A stretch of 64,000 nucleotides of DNA from Allobosea lathyri (GTDB taxonomy: Bacteria; Pseudomonadota; Alphaproteobacteria; Rhizobiales; Beijerinckiaceae). The stretch covers positions 434,001 through 498,000 of the forward strand of contig NZ_FNUY01000003.1 in assembly GCF_900108245.1 (NCBI RefSeq), given 5' to 3'. A model generated the notes under the pieces. It was not told the origin of the DNA, made no database searches, and saw only the letters and a program-made list of their open reading frames with translations. This document shows, one piece after another, positions 26,277 to 35,107 of the stretch (the first letter of the stretch is position 1; every line of letters starts with the position of its first letter). The position numbers and the translations under genes are program-made.

Positions 26277-26543
26277 TCAGTGGCGGTAGCCCTCGCGCAC
26301 GAGCTCGCGATATCCGTGCGTCGTCATCCAGCGGGCGCGGGCGAGATGGCTGTCATGGACGCGGCGGGCACGCTCCGGCTCGCGCTCCGGATCGAGCCCG
26401 AACAGGATCTGGACGGCTTCACGCCAGTCAGCGCCATCTGCCGAGGCATCGAGCAAGCGCAGATAGAGCTTCATGTGCTCGCGATCATAGGTCGTGAGCG
26501 CAGCGCTCTCCGGCGGCTCATCCAAGAATTCCAACTTAATCAC
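26277..26543 (-). CDS. DUF2285 single-domain protein
   Basis: 88 residues. The second half matches DUF2285 (AVQILFGLDPEREPERARRVHDSHLARARWM, residues about 44-74, then GYRELV). These small genes are typical of rhizobial ICEs and may be DNA-binding regulators. It lies between the broken DUF6499 gene and the XRE regulator, all on the minus strand. Confidence 0.82.
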   Translation of the reverse strand: MIKLEFLDEPPESAALTTYDREHMKLYLRLLDASADGADWREAVQILFGLDPEREPERARRVHDSHLARARWMTTHGYRELVREGYRH

Positions 26544-26704
26544 CGTGTCCCCCGAGATCGTCTCGCACCGGTAGACCCGATATCGGCGACCAATCCCGGA
26601 AGCATTCTAATATGAAGCTCAGACGAGCACCATGTCCCCGCTCTCTGCCATACCGGAGAGGGATTCCATCTTGCGCCCGCCGGGTGGAAAAACGGCGGCT
26701 TCGT

Positions 26705-26935
26705 TCAAGCCTGCGGATGAGGCGTGTCGCTGGGCTCGAAGAACGCGATCGGATCGGCCTCGAGCACCTCAGCGAGCTTCTCGAGCATATCGACGGTGGC
26801 GGCGTTTTCTTCTCGCTCCAGCATCCCGACATAGTTGCGATTGATCCCCGCGCGATCGGCAAGCTCTTCCTGCGACAAGTTCTTGGCATGCCTCAGCCTG
26901 CGCAAATTTCTCGCGACGATCTCCCGCAATTTCAT
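26705..26935 (-). CDS. XRE-family regulator
   Basis: 76 residues with one Cro/C1-type helix-turn-helix: VARNLRRLRHAKNLSQEELADRAGINRNYVGMLEREEN, spanning residues about 7-45. The C-terminus is short and acidic. A palindromic AT-rich site lies 20-50 bases upstream (26955-26986), so the protein probably represses its own promoter. It likely governs the excision/transfer genes, as XRE proteins do in many ICEs (inference). Confidence 0.9.
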   Translation of the reverse strand: MKLREIVARNLRRLRHAKNLSQEELADRAGINRNYVGMLEREENAATVDMLEKLAEVLEADPIAFFEPSDTPHPQA

Positions 26936-26954
26936 GCGGATGAGGTCGCCGTGT

Positions 26955-26986
26955 CACCTAGTATAGTGCCACCTAGTAAACTAGTG
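26955..26986 (-). promoter_or_regulatory. probable XRE operator
   Basis: Two CACCTAGTA copies (26955 and 26970) and a near-palindrome CACCTAGTAAACTAGTG (26970-26986) lie just upstream of the XRE start in an otherwise GC-rich area. The spacing and the TAGT/ACTA symmetry fit a repressor operator overlapping the promoter. Confidence 0.6.
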
Positions 26987-27140
26987 AATCGTGTTGTCGG
27001 CAACAGCTGCTGTTCCCGTTTTTCGCGAGCCGGGCGCAGCACGGCGAGCGGCGGCCATGTCCCTGACATTGCCGCGCCCGCCGATCCGGATTTACGGATC
27101 GTCGGAAAATGCCGTCATGTGGAAACCCTGAAAATCAGAA

Positions 27141-27172
27141 AGCCGTGCAGCCGGATTTGCGGCTGCACGGCT
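27141..27172 (-). terminator. terminator of the DUF932 gene
   Basis: Perfect 12-bp stem AGCCGTGCAGCC (27141-27152) and GGCTGCACGGCT (27161-27172), loop of 8. On the minus strand it is followed by TTCTGATTTTC, and it begins 10 bases after the DUF932 stop. Confidence 0.8.
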
Positions 27173-27181
27173 CTGCCGAAT

Positions 27182-28372
27182 TCAGGCGGCGCGCTCCATG
27201 AGCTTCTTGGCCTTGCCTTCGAGGTCGAGGCGTGTGTCCTGATTGGTCTTGGTGCGGGCGAGGGCGGTGATGCCCTGTACGAAATCGAAGATGCTTTCCG
27301 GCTTGCGGCCTTCCTCGCTGAGCACGGTTTCGATGATCTTCGTCGTTTCCGGCTTGGAGAAACCGCGCTTGCGCAGGAAGCTCTCGCGGTCCTCGTCGGT
27401 GCGGGCAACGATCCGCTCGCGGGCGGCCCTGATACCTGCGACAAAGGGCGCGGGCGAGGAGTTGGCGAAGCTGGTCAGCGCGGGCGCGGCCTCATGGGCG
27501 AAACGCTGCGCGGCGAACTTGCTGTGCCGGATGCTGATTTCCTCGAACCCTTCCACACCCCACAAATTGCGGTTCTGGCAAACGGCTCGGAGGTAGAAGG
27601 AGGCGATGCCGAGCGTCTTCGATCCGACCTCGCTATTCCACGCATAAAAGCCCCGGAAATACAGGTCCGGCTCACCGTTCGGCAGGCGTCCCGCCTCGAT
27701 GGGATGGGTATCGTCGACCAGAAACAGGAACACGTCGCGGTCGCTGGCGTAGAGCGTCGTCGTATCCTTGGTGACGTCCACGATTGGATTATGGGTCATG
27801 GTCGCCCAGTCCAGCACGCCCGGCACCTTCCACCGCGTGTCGCCGATGCCGTTGCCCGCGATCTTCATGACGGCGGCGACAAGCTCATGATCCCAGATGC
27901 GGCCATAGTCCGGGCCAGTCACGGCGCGAAGCTCAATCCGTCCGTCGTCAGCCTCCAGCGTCTTCACCAGTTCGGCCCGGTGCGACAGCAAGCCGTGCTG
28001 CAGGTTGATCCCAGCCAGCGGTGCTGGAAGCTGGCGCATGTAGGATGCGGGCGCGCTGACAAGGCTGCACAACTGGCCAAACGACCAATGCGTCGGGGAA
28101 ACCGGCTCGTCCCGACCCGGCACGATCAGCGACAGGCGTTCCGCGTCGTCCCGGCTCGCCTCCACCCGCACGGCGCGGCTCTCCACGGTGCGGGCATGGG
28201 CGCGCTCGGTACGGCGGCGCACGGTGTCATGAAGATCGGTGAGGTTCAAATAGCGCTCGTCGTCTGGGCGGGAAAACCATTCCGACGAAACGCGGCCGAT
28301 CCGCTCGCCGCGCGAGACATCGACGCGGAAGCCGGCGGAAACAGGCTGCGGGTTGAGGGTCAGGGTGTTCAT
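27182..28372 (-). CDS. DUF932 protein (phage/plasmid-like)
   Basis: 396 residues, full-length DUF932 domain: RNDLHTVLLD-like organisation with SPTHWSFGQLCSLVSAPASY, DYGRIWDHELVAAV, YASDRDVFLFLVDDTHPIE and YFRGFYAWNSEVGSKTLGIASFYLRAVCQN (each a separate segment between about residues 105 and 255). Such proteins are widespread on phages, plasmids and ICEs and have no firm function. The gene is preceded by a 300-base leader paralogous to the one before the ParB-like gene. Confidence 0.9.
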   Translation of the reverse strand: MNTLTLNPQPVSAGFRVDVSRGERIGRVSSEWFSRPDDERYLNLTDLHDTVRRRTERAHARTVESRAVRVEASRDDAERLSLIVPGRDEPVSPTHWSFGQLCSLVSAPASYMRQLPAPLAGINLQHGLLSHRAELVKTLEADDGRIELRAVTGPDYGRIWDHELVAAVMKIAGNGIGDTRWKVPGVLDWATMTHNPIVDVTKDTTTLYASDRDVFLFLVDDTHPIEAGRLPNGEPDLYFRGFYAWNSEVGSKTLGIASFYLRAVCQNRNLWGVEGFEEISIRHSKFAAQRFAHEAAPALTSFANSSPAPFVAGIRAARERIVARTDEDRESFLRKRGFSKPETTKIIETVLSEEGRKPESIFDFVQGITALARTKTNQDTRLDLEGKAKKLMERAA

Positions 28373-28379
28373 GGATCAT

Positions 28380-28677
28380 TCTCCTATGGGCTTGGGTTGG
28401 AGCGCAGCGCTGCGCTGCAACCTTGCCCGTCGGCGAGACCGGGGTAGCAAGGCGCAAGGGCGACCGGGCCGGAGGGGGATCACCCGGCCTGCACAAGGCG
28501 AAGCCGCGGAAGGCTGGGGAGACCGGCCCGAGCGAGCGTCAGCGATCCCTTGCGCCGCGCGGGGGCGGCGCCCCTAGCAAACCTGCCCGGCAAGAGCGTC
28601 AGTGGATGCCGGGCAAAAGGATCTGATCAGGATGTGCAAAGCCGCAAAACCTGACATCCGCACATCCTGATCGCCGT
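28380..28677 (-). promoter_or_regulatory. conserved non-coding leader, copy 1
   Basis: The region upstream of the DUF932 gene aligns almost throughout with 32452-32793 upstream of the ParB-like gene. Shared blocks include ATGGGCTTGGGTTG, the palindrome AGCGCAGCGCTGCGCT, CCCGTCGGCGAGACCGGGGT, GGAGGGGGATCACCCGGCCT and the inverted repeat GATCAGGAT (28625) with ATCCTGATC (28664), 30 bases apart. In this copy the inverted repeat extends to 13 bp. It could be a structured mRNA leader, a binding site for the ParB-like protein, or a transfer origin; coding is excluded by lack of a common frame. Confidence 0.7.
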
Positions 28678-28712
28678 GTTTCCTGAAAGGCAGTGGCGGC
28701 CATGAGCATGAC

Positions 28713-28740
28713 GAAGCCCCGCTCGGATGAGCGGGGCTTC
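28713..28740 (-). terminator. terminator of DUF736 copy 2
   Basis: Perfect 12-bp stem GAAGCCCCGCTC (28713-28724) and GAGCGGGGCTTC (28729-28740) with a GGAT loop, 14 bases beyond the DUF736 stop on the minus strand. A very stable hairpin; the T-run is weak. Confidence 0.75.
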
Positions 28741-28754
28741 TTGGGGGTTAGGCC

Positions 28755-29069
28755 TCAGTCGCCGTTGCGGCGGGACCAGATGAGGTTCTGGCCTCCGCCG
28801 TCCTCGGCCTCGACCAGGCTGGCGTAGATCGGCGCGGGGAAGCTCGGATCGTCCAGCTTGACGGAGAGATATTCGCGCTGGGTCTCGCGCGCGGTCTTCT
28901 TCCAGGCTGCGCCGAACTCGGTGGCGCCGGCGAAGATGCGGAAGTCGGGGCCGCGCTCGCTGTCGCCCTCGGTGGGGACGAACTTCACGGTCTTGACGTT
29001 GAGGGTCAGGGTCTTGACCGCACCGGTGTAGCCGTTCTCGGTCTTGGTGAAGGTGCCGATGGTCGCCAT
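28755..29069 (-). CDS. DUF736 family protein, copy 2
   Basis: 104 residues, complete DUF736: [50 protein letters not shown] and [22 protein letters not shown] 29069 has AAGGAA upstream. Unknown function, multi-copy in this element. Flanked by a strong terminator on its left and a degenerate third copy on the opposite strand on its right. Confidence 0.92.
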   Translation of the reverse strand: MATIGTFTKTENGYTGAVKTLTLNVKTVKFVPTEGDSERGPDFRIFAGATEFGAAWKKTARETQREYLSVKLDDPSFPAPIYASLVEAEDGGGQNLIWSRRNGD

Positions 29070-29345
29070 GGTCGTGTTCCTTTTTCTTCGGGCCGCGCCC
29101 ATCGCGACCTCGATGGTGGTCGTTCGACTGGGGACGATCGGTCCGCACCCGAAGGGCGGGAACGTCAGTGGAAGACGACCGGCGACGGCTTTTTTGCTTC
29201 GCGATGCAAAGCCGTAGGCGGCGGAAAAAAGTTGGCGGCGGACGTTGCGGGAAGACGATCGAGGCGAAGCCGGTCTTCGGTCAGACCCAATCCATTCGAG
29301 GACGCGTGCGGGCGGCCGTCATGGAAAATCATCAGGAACATGGCG

Positions 29346-29495
29346 ATGGCGACCATCCGCCTCCGCGCCAATGGCGGCGGCGGTTGCATCGAATTGCTCG
29401 GGCAAGCTCCTGACCTTCAACGGCAAGATACAATCATCGTCCTCGTGGGTGAGAGCGAGCGCGGCTCCGACGATTCTGCCTTCGTGGTGTCATGA
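29346..29495 (+). pseudogene. degenerate DUF736 copy on the opposite strand
   Basis: After AGGAAC the frame begins MATIRLRANGGG, like the [13 protein letters not shown] of DUF736. The next block (GKLLTFNGKIQ, resembling [11 protein letters not shown]) is in another frame, and then GESERGSDDSAFV returns in the first frame, resembling [13 protein letters not shown]. Two compensating shifts and an early stop mark it as a decayed copy. It is divergent from DUF736 copy 2. Confidence 0.55.
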
Positions 29496-29723
29496 GCGGA
29501 GACGCCGAATAGCCCCCCGCCTGGAGCTGTGCGATCCGCCCGTCATGCCGAAGTTCGAGATGTCGCCGCGTTCAACGTTGCCCATGGAATGAGGCCGTGG
29601 GAGGTGAAGGGCAATCCCATGATCCCACTGCAAGGGTGACTGAGCCCGGACACTCAGGGAGCAGCTCGCCCTGGAGAGGCTTCCTGCGAGATGGCCGCGC
29701 GCCGCCGCCGGACCTTCATGTCG
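29496..29723. other. non-coding stretch after the DUF736 remnant
   Basis: No supportable gene; no hairpin or repeat stands out. Probably the decayed remainder of former genes together with the 3' flank of the membrane protein gene. Confidence 0.3.
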
Positions 29724-30155
29724 CTACGCGACGCCACCTTGGCCGTGCCGTGCATCCAACGGCGCGGCCAGCCGCATCAGCGCCGAGATACCGACGAACA
29801 TAGCACCGATGAGGCAGAGAATTTGCCGCCAGATGTCGGACGGGACGGACTCATTGGTGACGCCATGGACCAGCGCATAGCCGGCCATGGCGGCGGGCAC
29901 GGCGAAGACCAACGCCACGACGAGGCGCAGGATCGGTGGCCTTAGCGAGGCGAACAGGAACACCAGCAGGCCGAAGGCGACCGCGCCAGCGGCGAGGCCG
30001 ACGAGGCCCGCACCGATCAGACCGGAGCCGGTGTCATAGGCGAAGCGCGCGGCGGCGAGCCCCAACATGAAGGGAAGCGCATAGGTGGCGAGCGTATAGG
30101 CGACGAAGCACAGGACTCCGATCAGCACCACGCTCATCAACATCACGGCGACCAT
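29724..30155 (-). CDS. multi-pass membrane protein of the element backbone
   Basis: 143 residues with four hydrophobic helices (about 3-28, 30-48, 52-72, 76-98) and a fifth near 112-130. The family is not recognised, but codon use and the GGAG-type site (AAAGGAGAA) before the start support a real gene. It lies downstream of the ParB-like gene, separated by two strong hairpins. Function unknown. Confidence 0.65.
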   Translation of the reverse strand: MVAVMLMSVVLIGVLCFVAYTLATYALPFMLGLAAARFAYDTGSGLIGAGLVGLAAGAVAFGLLVFLFASLRPPILRLVVALVFAVPAAMAGYALVHGVTNESVPSDIWRQILCLIGAMFVGISALMRLAAPLDARHGQGGVA

Positions 30156-30290
30156 GGCCGTTCTCCTTTACAAGCTTCGACCGCCTCTCATTCGGTCCAG
30201 CATTGCCCATTTCCAGCGTCGTCATCGTGCCACGCATGTCCAATCTGTCGAGCCGGAACGTCATGTCTTCCGGTCGGACGGTCGAGGTCA

Positions 30291-30317
30291 TCCGGCCGCG
30301 CGTGAGGCGCGGCCGGA
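30291..30317. terminator. stable hairpin between the ParB-like and membrane protein genes
   Basis: TCCGGCCGCGC (30291-30301) pairs perfectly with GCGCGGCCGGA (30307-30317), loop of 5. On the plus strand ATTTTCC follows, the arrangement of an intrinsic terminator reading rightwards, although no plus-strand gene ends here; it may block antisense transcription. Confidence 0.45.
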
Positions 30318-30341
30318 ATTTTCCTCTCACATTGGCGGAGA

Positions 30342-30369
30342 AGCCGGGACCGTTGATACGGTCCCGGCT
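30342..30369 (-). terminator. terminator of the ParB-like gene
   Basis: Perfect 12-bp stem AGCCGGGACCGT (30342-30353) and ACGGTCCCGGCT (30358-30369) with a TGAT loop, 7 bases beyond the ParB-like stop codon on the minus strand. Confidence 0.75.
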
Positions 30370-30376
30370 CAACCTC

Positions 30377-32446
30377 TCACTCGGCGGCGATGGAATAGCT
30401 GTTGCCGTCTTCCGCCTTCGGAGCATCCTCTGCCTCGACGGTCTCCCGCGCCCCAGACTGCTCGGCTGCCAGCCCTGCGGGTTCCGGCGTTCGCATCAGG
30501 ACGGGAAGCCAGCCGGTTCCGGCCAGAAGCTGCTCGGCGGCTTCCGCCATCGCCTGCTTCTTCATCCCGGACGGGCGTTCCGCCGCTTCATCGCTGACGG
30601 CCTCGCGCACGGCGGCGAGGATGTGCGCCTTGGTGACGCGACCGAGATAGGTCCGCACCGTGGGCTTCCAATGCGCCGTCATGTCGAGGACAACCGCCGT
30701 CGCCAGCTTGTCCGCCGTCTCATGGGCGCGGGGCTTGCGCTCCCAAGGCTGCTTCACGGCATTGACCGTGAGCGAGGCGCAATGGGCGAACAACGCCATG
30801 ACGCTGGCATGGTCCAGCGAGGCGATGAAGCCCCACAGGTCCGCCACGTCGCGCGGCATGTCCATCGCCCATCCCTCATGGCGGTCGGCCAGCAGCTTCG
30901 CCGCCGCCGTGTCCTCGATGCCGTCCGCGTGTCCACCAAGATGCGCACTGGTCGGGCGGATATCGAGGCAATGGGCTTCCTGTGCCCGGTAGAAGGTCTG
31001 CGCCGCCAACGCATGGGTAACGGCGATCAACGCCATGTCCGGCTGTTCGGCAAGGGCGAGACGCAGGCCAAGGGTGCGATGGGCGGTCAGATCGCGAATA
31101 AGGAGGTCCGACAGCGGCTTGCCGTCGTCGGCGTCCTCCTCCGTCTCCAAGGCCGAACCCCCGTCCTCGTCGGTGTCCTCAACGATCTCGCCGTCCTCCG
31201 TGACGGTGTAGCCTTCGCCGTCCGCATCGGCCTCCGTCTCCGCTTTCGGCTCTGGCTTCTCGTCCTCGGCCCGGATGAAGCCGCGTTCGATCCGCGCCGT
31301 CCCGTCATGGTTCAGCACCACGAACACGCCGCCGCGCGCGATGTCGTCAGGATCGTAGGCATGACGCAGCGCGTCGATGCGCTCGATCTCGGCTTCCAAC
31401 TCCCCGAACCGTTGATCCACGTCATCGGGCAGTTCCTCGGCGCTGTCGTACTGCTCAGTCAGGGCGTCATATTCCGCCTGCGCGGCTTCCCGCGCGGCCT
31501 CATCCTCTGCCGACAACTCTACCGGCTGCGGATAATTCCGGCGCAGTCCGTGGGCGTGAGGATAGTCGATATGGGCGCTCCCCCATTTCCAGCCTTCCGC
31601 TTGAACCTCCGCAGCGACCCCCTCCAGCTTCTCGCTGACGAGCCGGTCCAGCAGCGCGACATTCTCATAGAAGCCGCCCAGATCCTCGGTGAAGAGGTCG
31701 CGCAGGATCACGCCGCCTGCCTCGGTGTAGGCTTCCGCGCCGACGAAGACCGCGCGCCGATCCGTCGCCGCGATATGCGACCGGGTGAGGTCGCGGCGGA
31801 TGACGGAGGGATCGCGGTTATAGGAAAGGTTCTCGTAAACCTGCTCCTGCCGGGCGTGGTCCTCCACGATGGCGAAGGCCATCAACTGGTCCAGCGTCAA
31901 CCCGCCATCGCGATAGACCTGCATCAGCACAGGGCTGACGGCTCCCAAGCGAAGGCGCTGCCGCACCACATGGGCGGTGACGCCGAAGCGGGCCGCGATT
32001 TCCTCGGCTCCCCATCCGCGATTTTCCGCAAGCTCACGGAAGCGCTCGAACTGGTCGGCGGGGTGAAGGTCTTCGCGGGTGACGTTCTCGTCCAGGCTGA
32101 TTTCGGCCGGGTCGTTCTGTGTGTCGATGACGCAGCGGATCGGCTCGGTCTTCTTGATCTGCTTGCGCTTCACGCGCAGCAACTGCGCCAGCCTCCGGCC
32201 TTCGCCGATGGTGACGAAATAGAAGCCGGTGGCCGCGCCCTCGGCGTCAAGCTCCGGCTCAACCACCAGATTTTGCAGGATACCCTTGGCGTGGATGCTT
32301 GCCGCCTTGGCTTCGATAGACGCCTCGCTGTGCGGGGTCTTCCGGGCGTTGCGGTCCGACTTCTTGAGCTTGTTGAGCGGGATGAAAATCTCCGTGCCGT
32401 TCTCGGCGGCGGGCGTGGCTGTGGTTTCGATTACAGCGGTCGTCAT
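30377..32446 (-). CDS. large ParB/Spo0J-type nuclease-like protein
   Basis: 689 residues. N-terminal ParB domain: IFIPLNKLKKSDRNARKTP, then GILQNLVVEPEL, FVTIGEGRRLAQLL and the DENVTREDLHPADQFERF box; central HTH with GAEEIAARFGVTAHVVRQRLRLG. A long acidic middle (about 410-490) and a helical C-terminal domain make it about twice the size of chromosomal ParB. Such proteins are common on alphaproteobacterial plasmids and may be nucleases or regulators rather than true partition proteins. ATG 32446 has TAGGAG upstream, inside the conserved leader. Confidence 0.88.
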   Translation of the reverse strand: MTTAVIETTATPAAENGTEIFIPLNKLKKSDRNARKTPHSEASIEAKAASIHAKGILQNLVVEPELDAEGAATGFYFVTIGEGRRLAQLLRVKRKQIKKTEPIRCVIDTQNDPAEISLDENVTREDLHPADQFERFRELAENRGWGAEEIAARFGVTAHVVRQRLRLGAVSPVLMQVYRDGGLTLDQLMAFAIVEDHARQEQVYENLSYNRDPSVIRRDLTRSHIAATDRRAVFVGAEAYTEAGGVILRDLFTEDLGGFYENVALLDRLVSEKLEGVAAEVQAEGWKWGSAHIDYPHAHGLRRNYPQPVELSAEDEAAREAAQAEYDALTEQYDSAEELPDDVDQRFGELEAEIERIDALRHAYDPDDIARGGVFVVLNHDGTARIERGFIRAEDEKPEPKAETEADADGEGYTVTEDGEIVEDTDEDGGSALETEEDADDGKPLSDLLIRDLTAHRTLGLRLALAEQPDMALIAVTHALAAQTFYRAQEAHCLDIRPTSAHLGGHADGIEDTAAAKLLADRHEGWAMDMPRDVADLWGFIASLDHASVMALFAHCASLTVNAVKQPWERKPRAHETADKLATAVVLDMTAHWKPTVRTYLGRVTKAHILAAVREAVSDEAAERPSGMKKQAMAEAAEQLLAGTGWLPVLMRTPEPAGLAAEQSGARETVEAEDAPKAEDGNSYSIAAE

Positions 32447-32451
32447 GGTCT

Positions 32452-32793
32452 TTGCTCCTAATGGGCTTGGGTTGAAGCGCAGCGCTGCGCTGCAACCCTG
32501 CCCGTCGGCGAGACCGGGGTAGCAAGGGCAAGGGCGGCCGGGGCGGAGGGGGATCACCCGGCCTGCACAAGCGGATTTCCGTATTTGCGGAGGTGCTGGA
32601 AGACGCATCCGCGCGGAAGGTCGGGGAGACCGCCCCGGACGGCGCCGGCTCGCCGGCGCTTCACCCTTGCCGGCGCGAGGGCGGAGCCCTTAGCGAAACC
32701 GGCATGGCGTGAGCGCCAGCGGGAGCCAGGCGAGAAACCGGATCAGGATCTACCGAGCTTGGGGCCTGAAGGGCCGTGTATCCTGATCGCCGT
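32452..32793 (-). promoter_or_regulatory. conserved non-coding leader, copy 2
   Basis: Paralogue of 28380-28677. It carries the same blocks in the same order, plus an insertion of about 45 bases near 32570-32615. The inverted repeat GATCAGGAT (32741) and ATCCTGATC (32780) has the same 30-base interval as copy 1, although the bases inside differ, which argues for conserved structure or a protein site. It precedes the ParB-like gene and also lies between it and the defence operon on the other strand. Confidence 0.7.
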
Positions 32794-33031
32794 TAAGCGG
32801 GGCGTTGCGGGGTGTCCCCGCAGAAGGGGTCGGCCGAGACCCTGGCTCGGCCGCAGGGGAAGGCTTTCCCCTCTCGGCAAACCGATGAAGCCCCACGCGC
32901 CGTGCGCGGGCGTTGTGGAGCAAGCGCAAAGAATCGAATGAATAATTTCGAGACACGCCGAACCAGAATAAAGTTGTTAGAGCCGAAATAGTCGAGAAAA
33001 TGCGCATAGGCAGGATGAGGGGCGGAAACGA
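32794..33031 (+). promoter_or_regulatory. upstream region of the defence operon
   Basis: No gene. Composition becomes AT-richer from about 32920 onwards, as expected for the promoter of the plus-strand defence genes. No certain -35/-10 pair; GAGGGG about 10 bases before ATG 33032 is the probable ribosome site. Confidence 0.4.
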
Positions 33032-35107
33032 ATGCGAATCAAGCATGTGGAGATCGAAAATTTCCGGCTCCTGCGAAAGGTTGCGATAGGACTAGAGGAA
33101 CGGACAACGGTCATCGTCGGCCGCAACAACAGCGGCAAGACCTCGATCGCCGAGCTGTTCCGCCGGCTCCTTTCCGAACGGAGCTTGGCGTTCAAGCTGG
33201 AGGATTTCTCCCTCGGCTGTCATGAGTGCTTTTGGACCGCATTCGATGCTTTCCGGGCCGGCGCCGAGTCCTCCGATGTCCGCGGACACCTCCCGTCGAT
33301 CACGATTACGCTCGACATTGCCTATGATGTCGATGCGCCGGATCTTGGGCCGCTCAGTGACTGCATCATCGATCTCAATCCAGACTGTTCAGAAGCGCGG
33401 CTGGTTCTCACCTTTGGTCCACGAGCGACGGCAGCCGAGACGCTGTTCGCTGGCATCGTCGCGCCAGGAGAGGACGTGGCTGCCGACCGCATCGCCCTGT
33501 TTCGCGCACTCGGTAGCCGGTTGCCGGCGGCTTATGCGTCGTCGCTCGAGGCGGTCGATCCCAACGACCCGACCAATCGCAAGGCCCTGGAACCGAAGAC
33601 GCTCACCGCCCTGGTCCACGGGGGCTTCATCAACGCGCAGCGCGGACTGGATGACGACACCCATCGCGAACGCGATGTGCTCGGCAAGGTCGTTGAAGTG
33701 CTGTTTCAGTCGGCGTTGACCGATCCGCTCGACCCGGAAAAGCGAACGACGGCCGAGCAGCTGAAGGCGGCGGTGGAACAGATCCAGGGAGATCTGCATG
33801 TCGGCTTCAATGCGAAGCTTACCTCCTTGCTGCCCACGTTCGATCTGTTCGGTTATCCAGGCTTGGCCGACCCCGGGCTCGTCACCGAAACGAGCTTCGA
33901 TGTCGACAAGCTCCTGAACGACCATACCAAGGTCCGCTATGTTGGCGTGAACGGCGTCACTTTGCCCGAGACTTACAATGGGCTCGGCGTACGCAACCTC
34001 GTCTACATGCTGCTTCAGCTGCTACGCTTCTTTCGTGAATATCAGGCAAGCCCGGCGGCGGCCGGCGTGCATTTGGTCTTCATTGAGGAGCCGGAGGCCC
34101 ATCTGCATCCGCAGATGCAAGAGGTCTTCATTCGTCAGCTCGACCAGATCACGAGCGCGTTCGTCACGCAGCTCAACGAGAACCGTCCTTGGCCGGTGCA
34201 GTTCGTCGTGACCACGCATTCTCCGCACATGGCGAATGAAGCGCGCTTTGAGTCCATGCGGTATTTCCTGTCTGTGACGGACGGCGAGGGCTTACGTCGG
34301 TCGGTCATCAAGGACCTGCGGCAGGGAATGGGCGATGCGCCGGCCCCCGACCGTGAATTCTTGCACCAATATCTAACCCTGACTCGATGTGACCTATTCT
34401 TCGCTGACAAGGCCGTGCTCATCGAAGGCACGGCGGAGCGGCTCTTGCTCCCCGCGATGATCCGGAAGACTGATGCTGCGGCCGCTGGCGAGCCAAAGCT
34501 CGGTAGCCAATATCTGACGGTGATGGAGGTCGGTGGCGCCTACGCGCACCGGTTTTTTGATCTTCTCGCCTTCCTTGAGTTGCGCGCGCTGATCATCACC
34601 GACATCGACGCCGTGAAGCCCAATGACAAAGGGAAGCACGTGGCGGTTCCTGTCGCCGACGGTCAGTTCACCAGCAACGGTTGCATCAAGGCCTGGTTCG
34701 GAAATGCAGTGTCGCCGGCTGCATTGTTGGCGAAGACGTCGCCTGACAAGATGACTGGCAGTCGCCGCCTTGCCTATCAGATCCCGGAGGCAGATGGCGG
34801 GCCGTGCGCGCGTAGCTTTGAAGATGCGTTCATTCTCGCAAATCCCGAGCGCTTCCCACTTGGCGATGGGGAAGCCGCCGCACTCGCCTATGAGCACGCG
34901 GCCGAGCAGAAAAAGTCGACGTTCGCATTGGAACACGCGATCGAACACACGGACTGGAATGTGCCCCGCTACATTTCGGATGGCTTGCGCTGGTTGGCCC
35001 AGGGCAACCCCGCGCCTTTGGAGCCGCCGCCCGCTGTCGCTGTCGAGATCGTTGCGCGAGTGGCCGGTGTCGCCGTGAATGTCGCTGAGGTTGGCGAAAA
35101 TGGCTGA
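33032..35107 (+). CDS. gajA: OLD-family ATPase/TOPRIM nuclease, Gabija GajA-like
   Basis: 691 residues. N-terminal ABC-type ATPase: Walker A GRNNSGKT (residues 30-37), Walker B region LVFIEEPEAHLHPQ (E352/E353) and a following His in VVTTHSPHM. C-terminal TOPRIM: Glu465 in VLIEGTAERLLLP and the Asp pair D524/D526 in IITDIDAVKPN. This is the layout of class 2 OLD nucleases, which pair with UvrD-like helicases in the Gabija anti-phage system. It is about 100 residues longer than the best known GajA. Its stop overlaps the next gene by 8 bases. Function in defence is inferred from family and partner. Confidence 0.85.
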   Translation: MRIKHVEIENFRLLRKVAIGLEERTTVIVGRNNSGKTSIAELFRRLLSERSLAFKLEDFSLGCHECFWTAFDAFRAGAESSDVRGHLPSITITLDIAYDVDAPDLGPLSDCIIDLNPDCSEARLVLTFGPRATAAETLFAGIVAPGEDVAADRIALFRALGSRLPAAYASSLEAVDPNDPTNRKALEPKTLTALVHGGFINAQRGLDDDTHRERDVLGKVVEVLFQSALTDPLDPEKRTTAEQLKAAVEQIQGDLHVGFNAKLTSLLPTFDLFGYPGLADPGLVTETSFDVDKLLNDHTKVRYVGVNGVTLPETYNGLGVRNLVYMLLQLLRFFREYQASPAAAGVHLVFIEEPEAHLHPQMQEVFIRQLDQITSAFVTQLNENRPWPVQFVVTTHSPHMANEARFESMRYFLSVTDGEGLRRSVIKDLRQGMGDAPAPDREFLHQYLTLTRCDLFFADKAVLIEGTAERLLLPAMIRKTDAAAAGEPKLGSQYLTVMEVGGAYAHRFFDLLAFLELRALIITDIDAVKPNDKGKHVAVPVADGQFTSNGCIKAWFGNAVSPAALLAKTSPDKMTGSRRLAYQIPEADGGPCARSFEDAFILANPERFPLGDGEAAALAYEHAAEQKKSTFALEHAIEHTDWNVPRYISDGLRWLAQGNPAPLEPPPAVAVEIVARVAGVAVNVAEVGENG

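Noticed and set aside
26612-28447. Plus-strand 611-codon frame opposite the DUF932 gene
   Set aside because: Shadow frame; DUF932 and XRE genes on the other strand have real motifs and ribosome sites.
30034-30426. Minus-strand frame overlapping the end of the ParB-like gene and the membrane protein start
   Set aside because: It crosses two terminator-like hairpins and has low-complexity composition; not supported as a gene.
30203-32461. Plus-strand 752-codon frame opposite the ParB-like gene
   Set aside because: Shadow frame; it would also run through the terminator hairpins.
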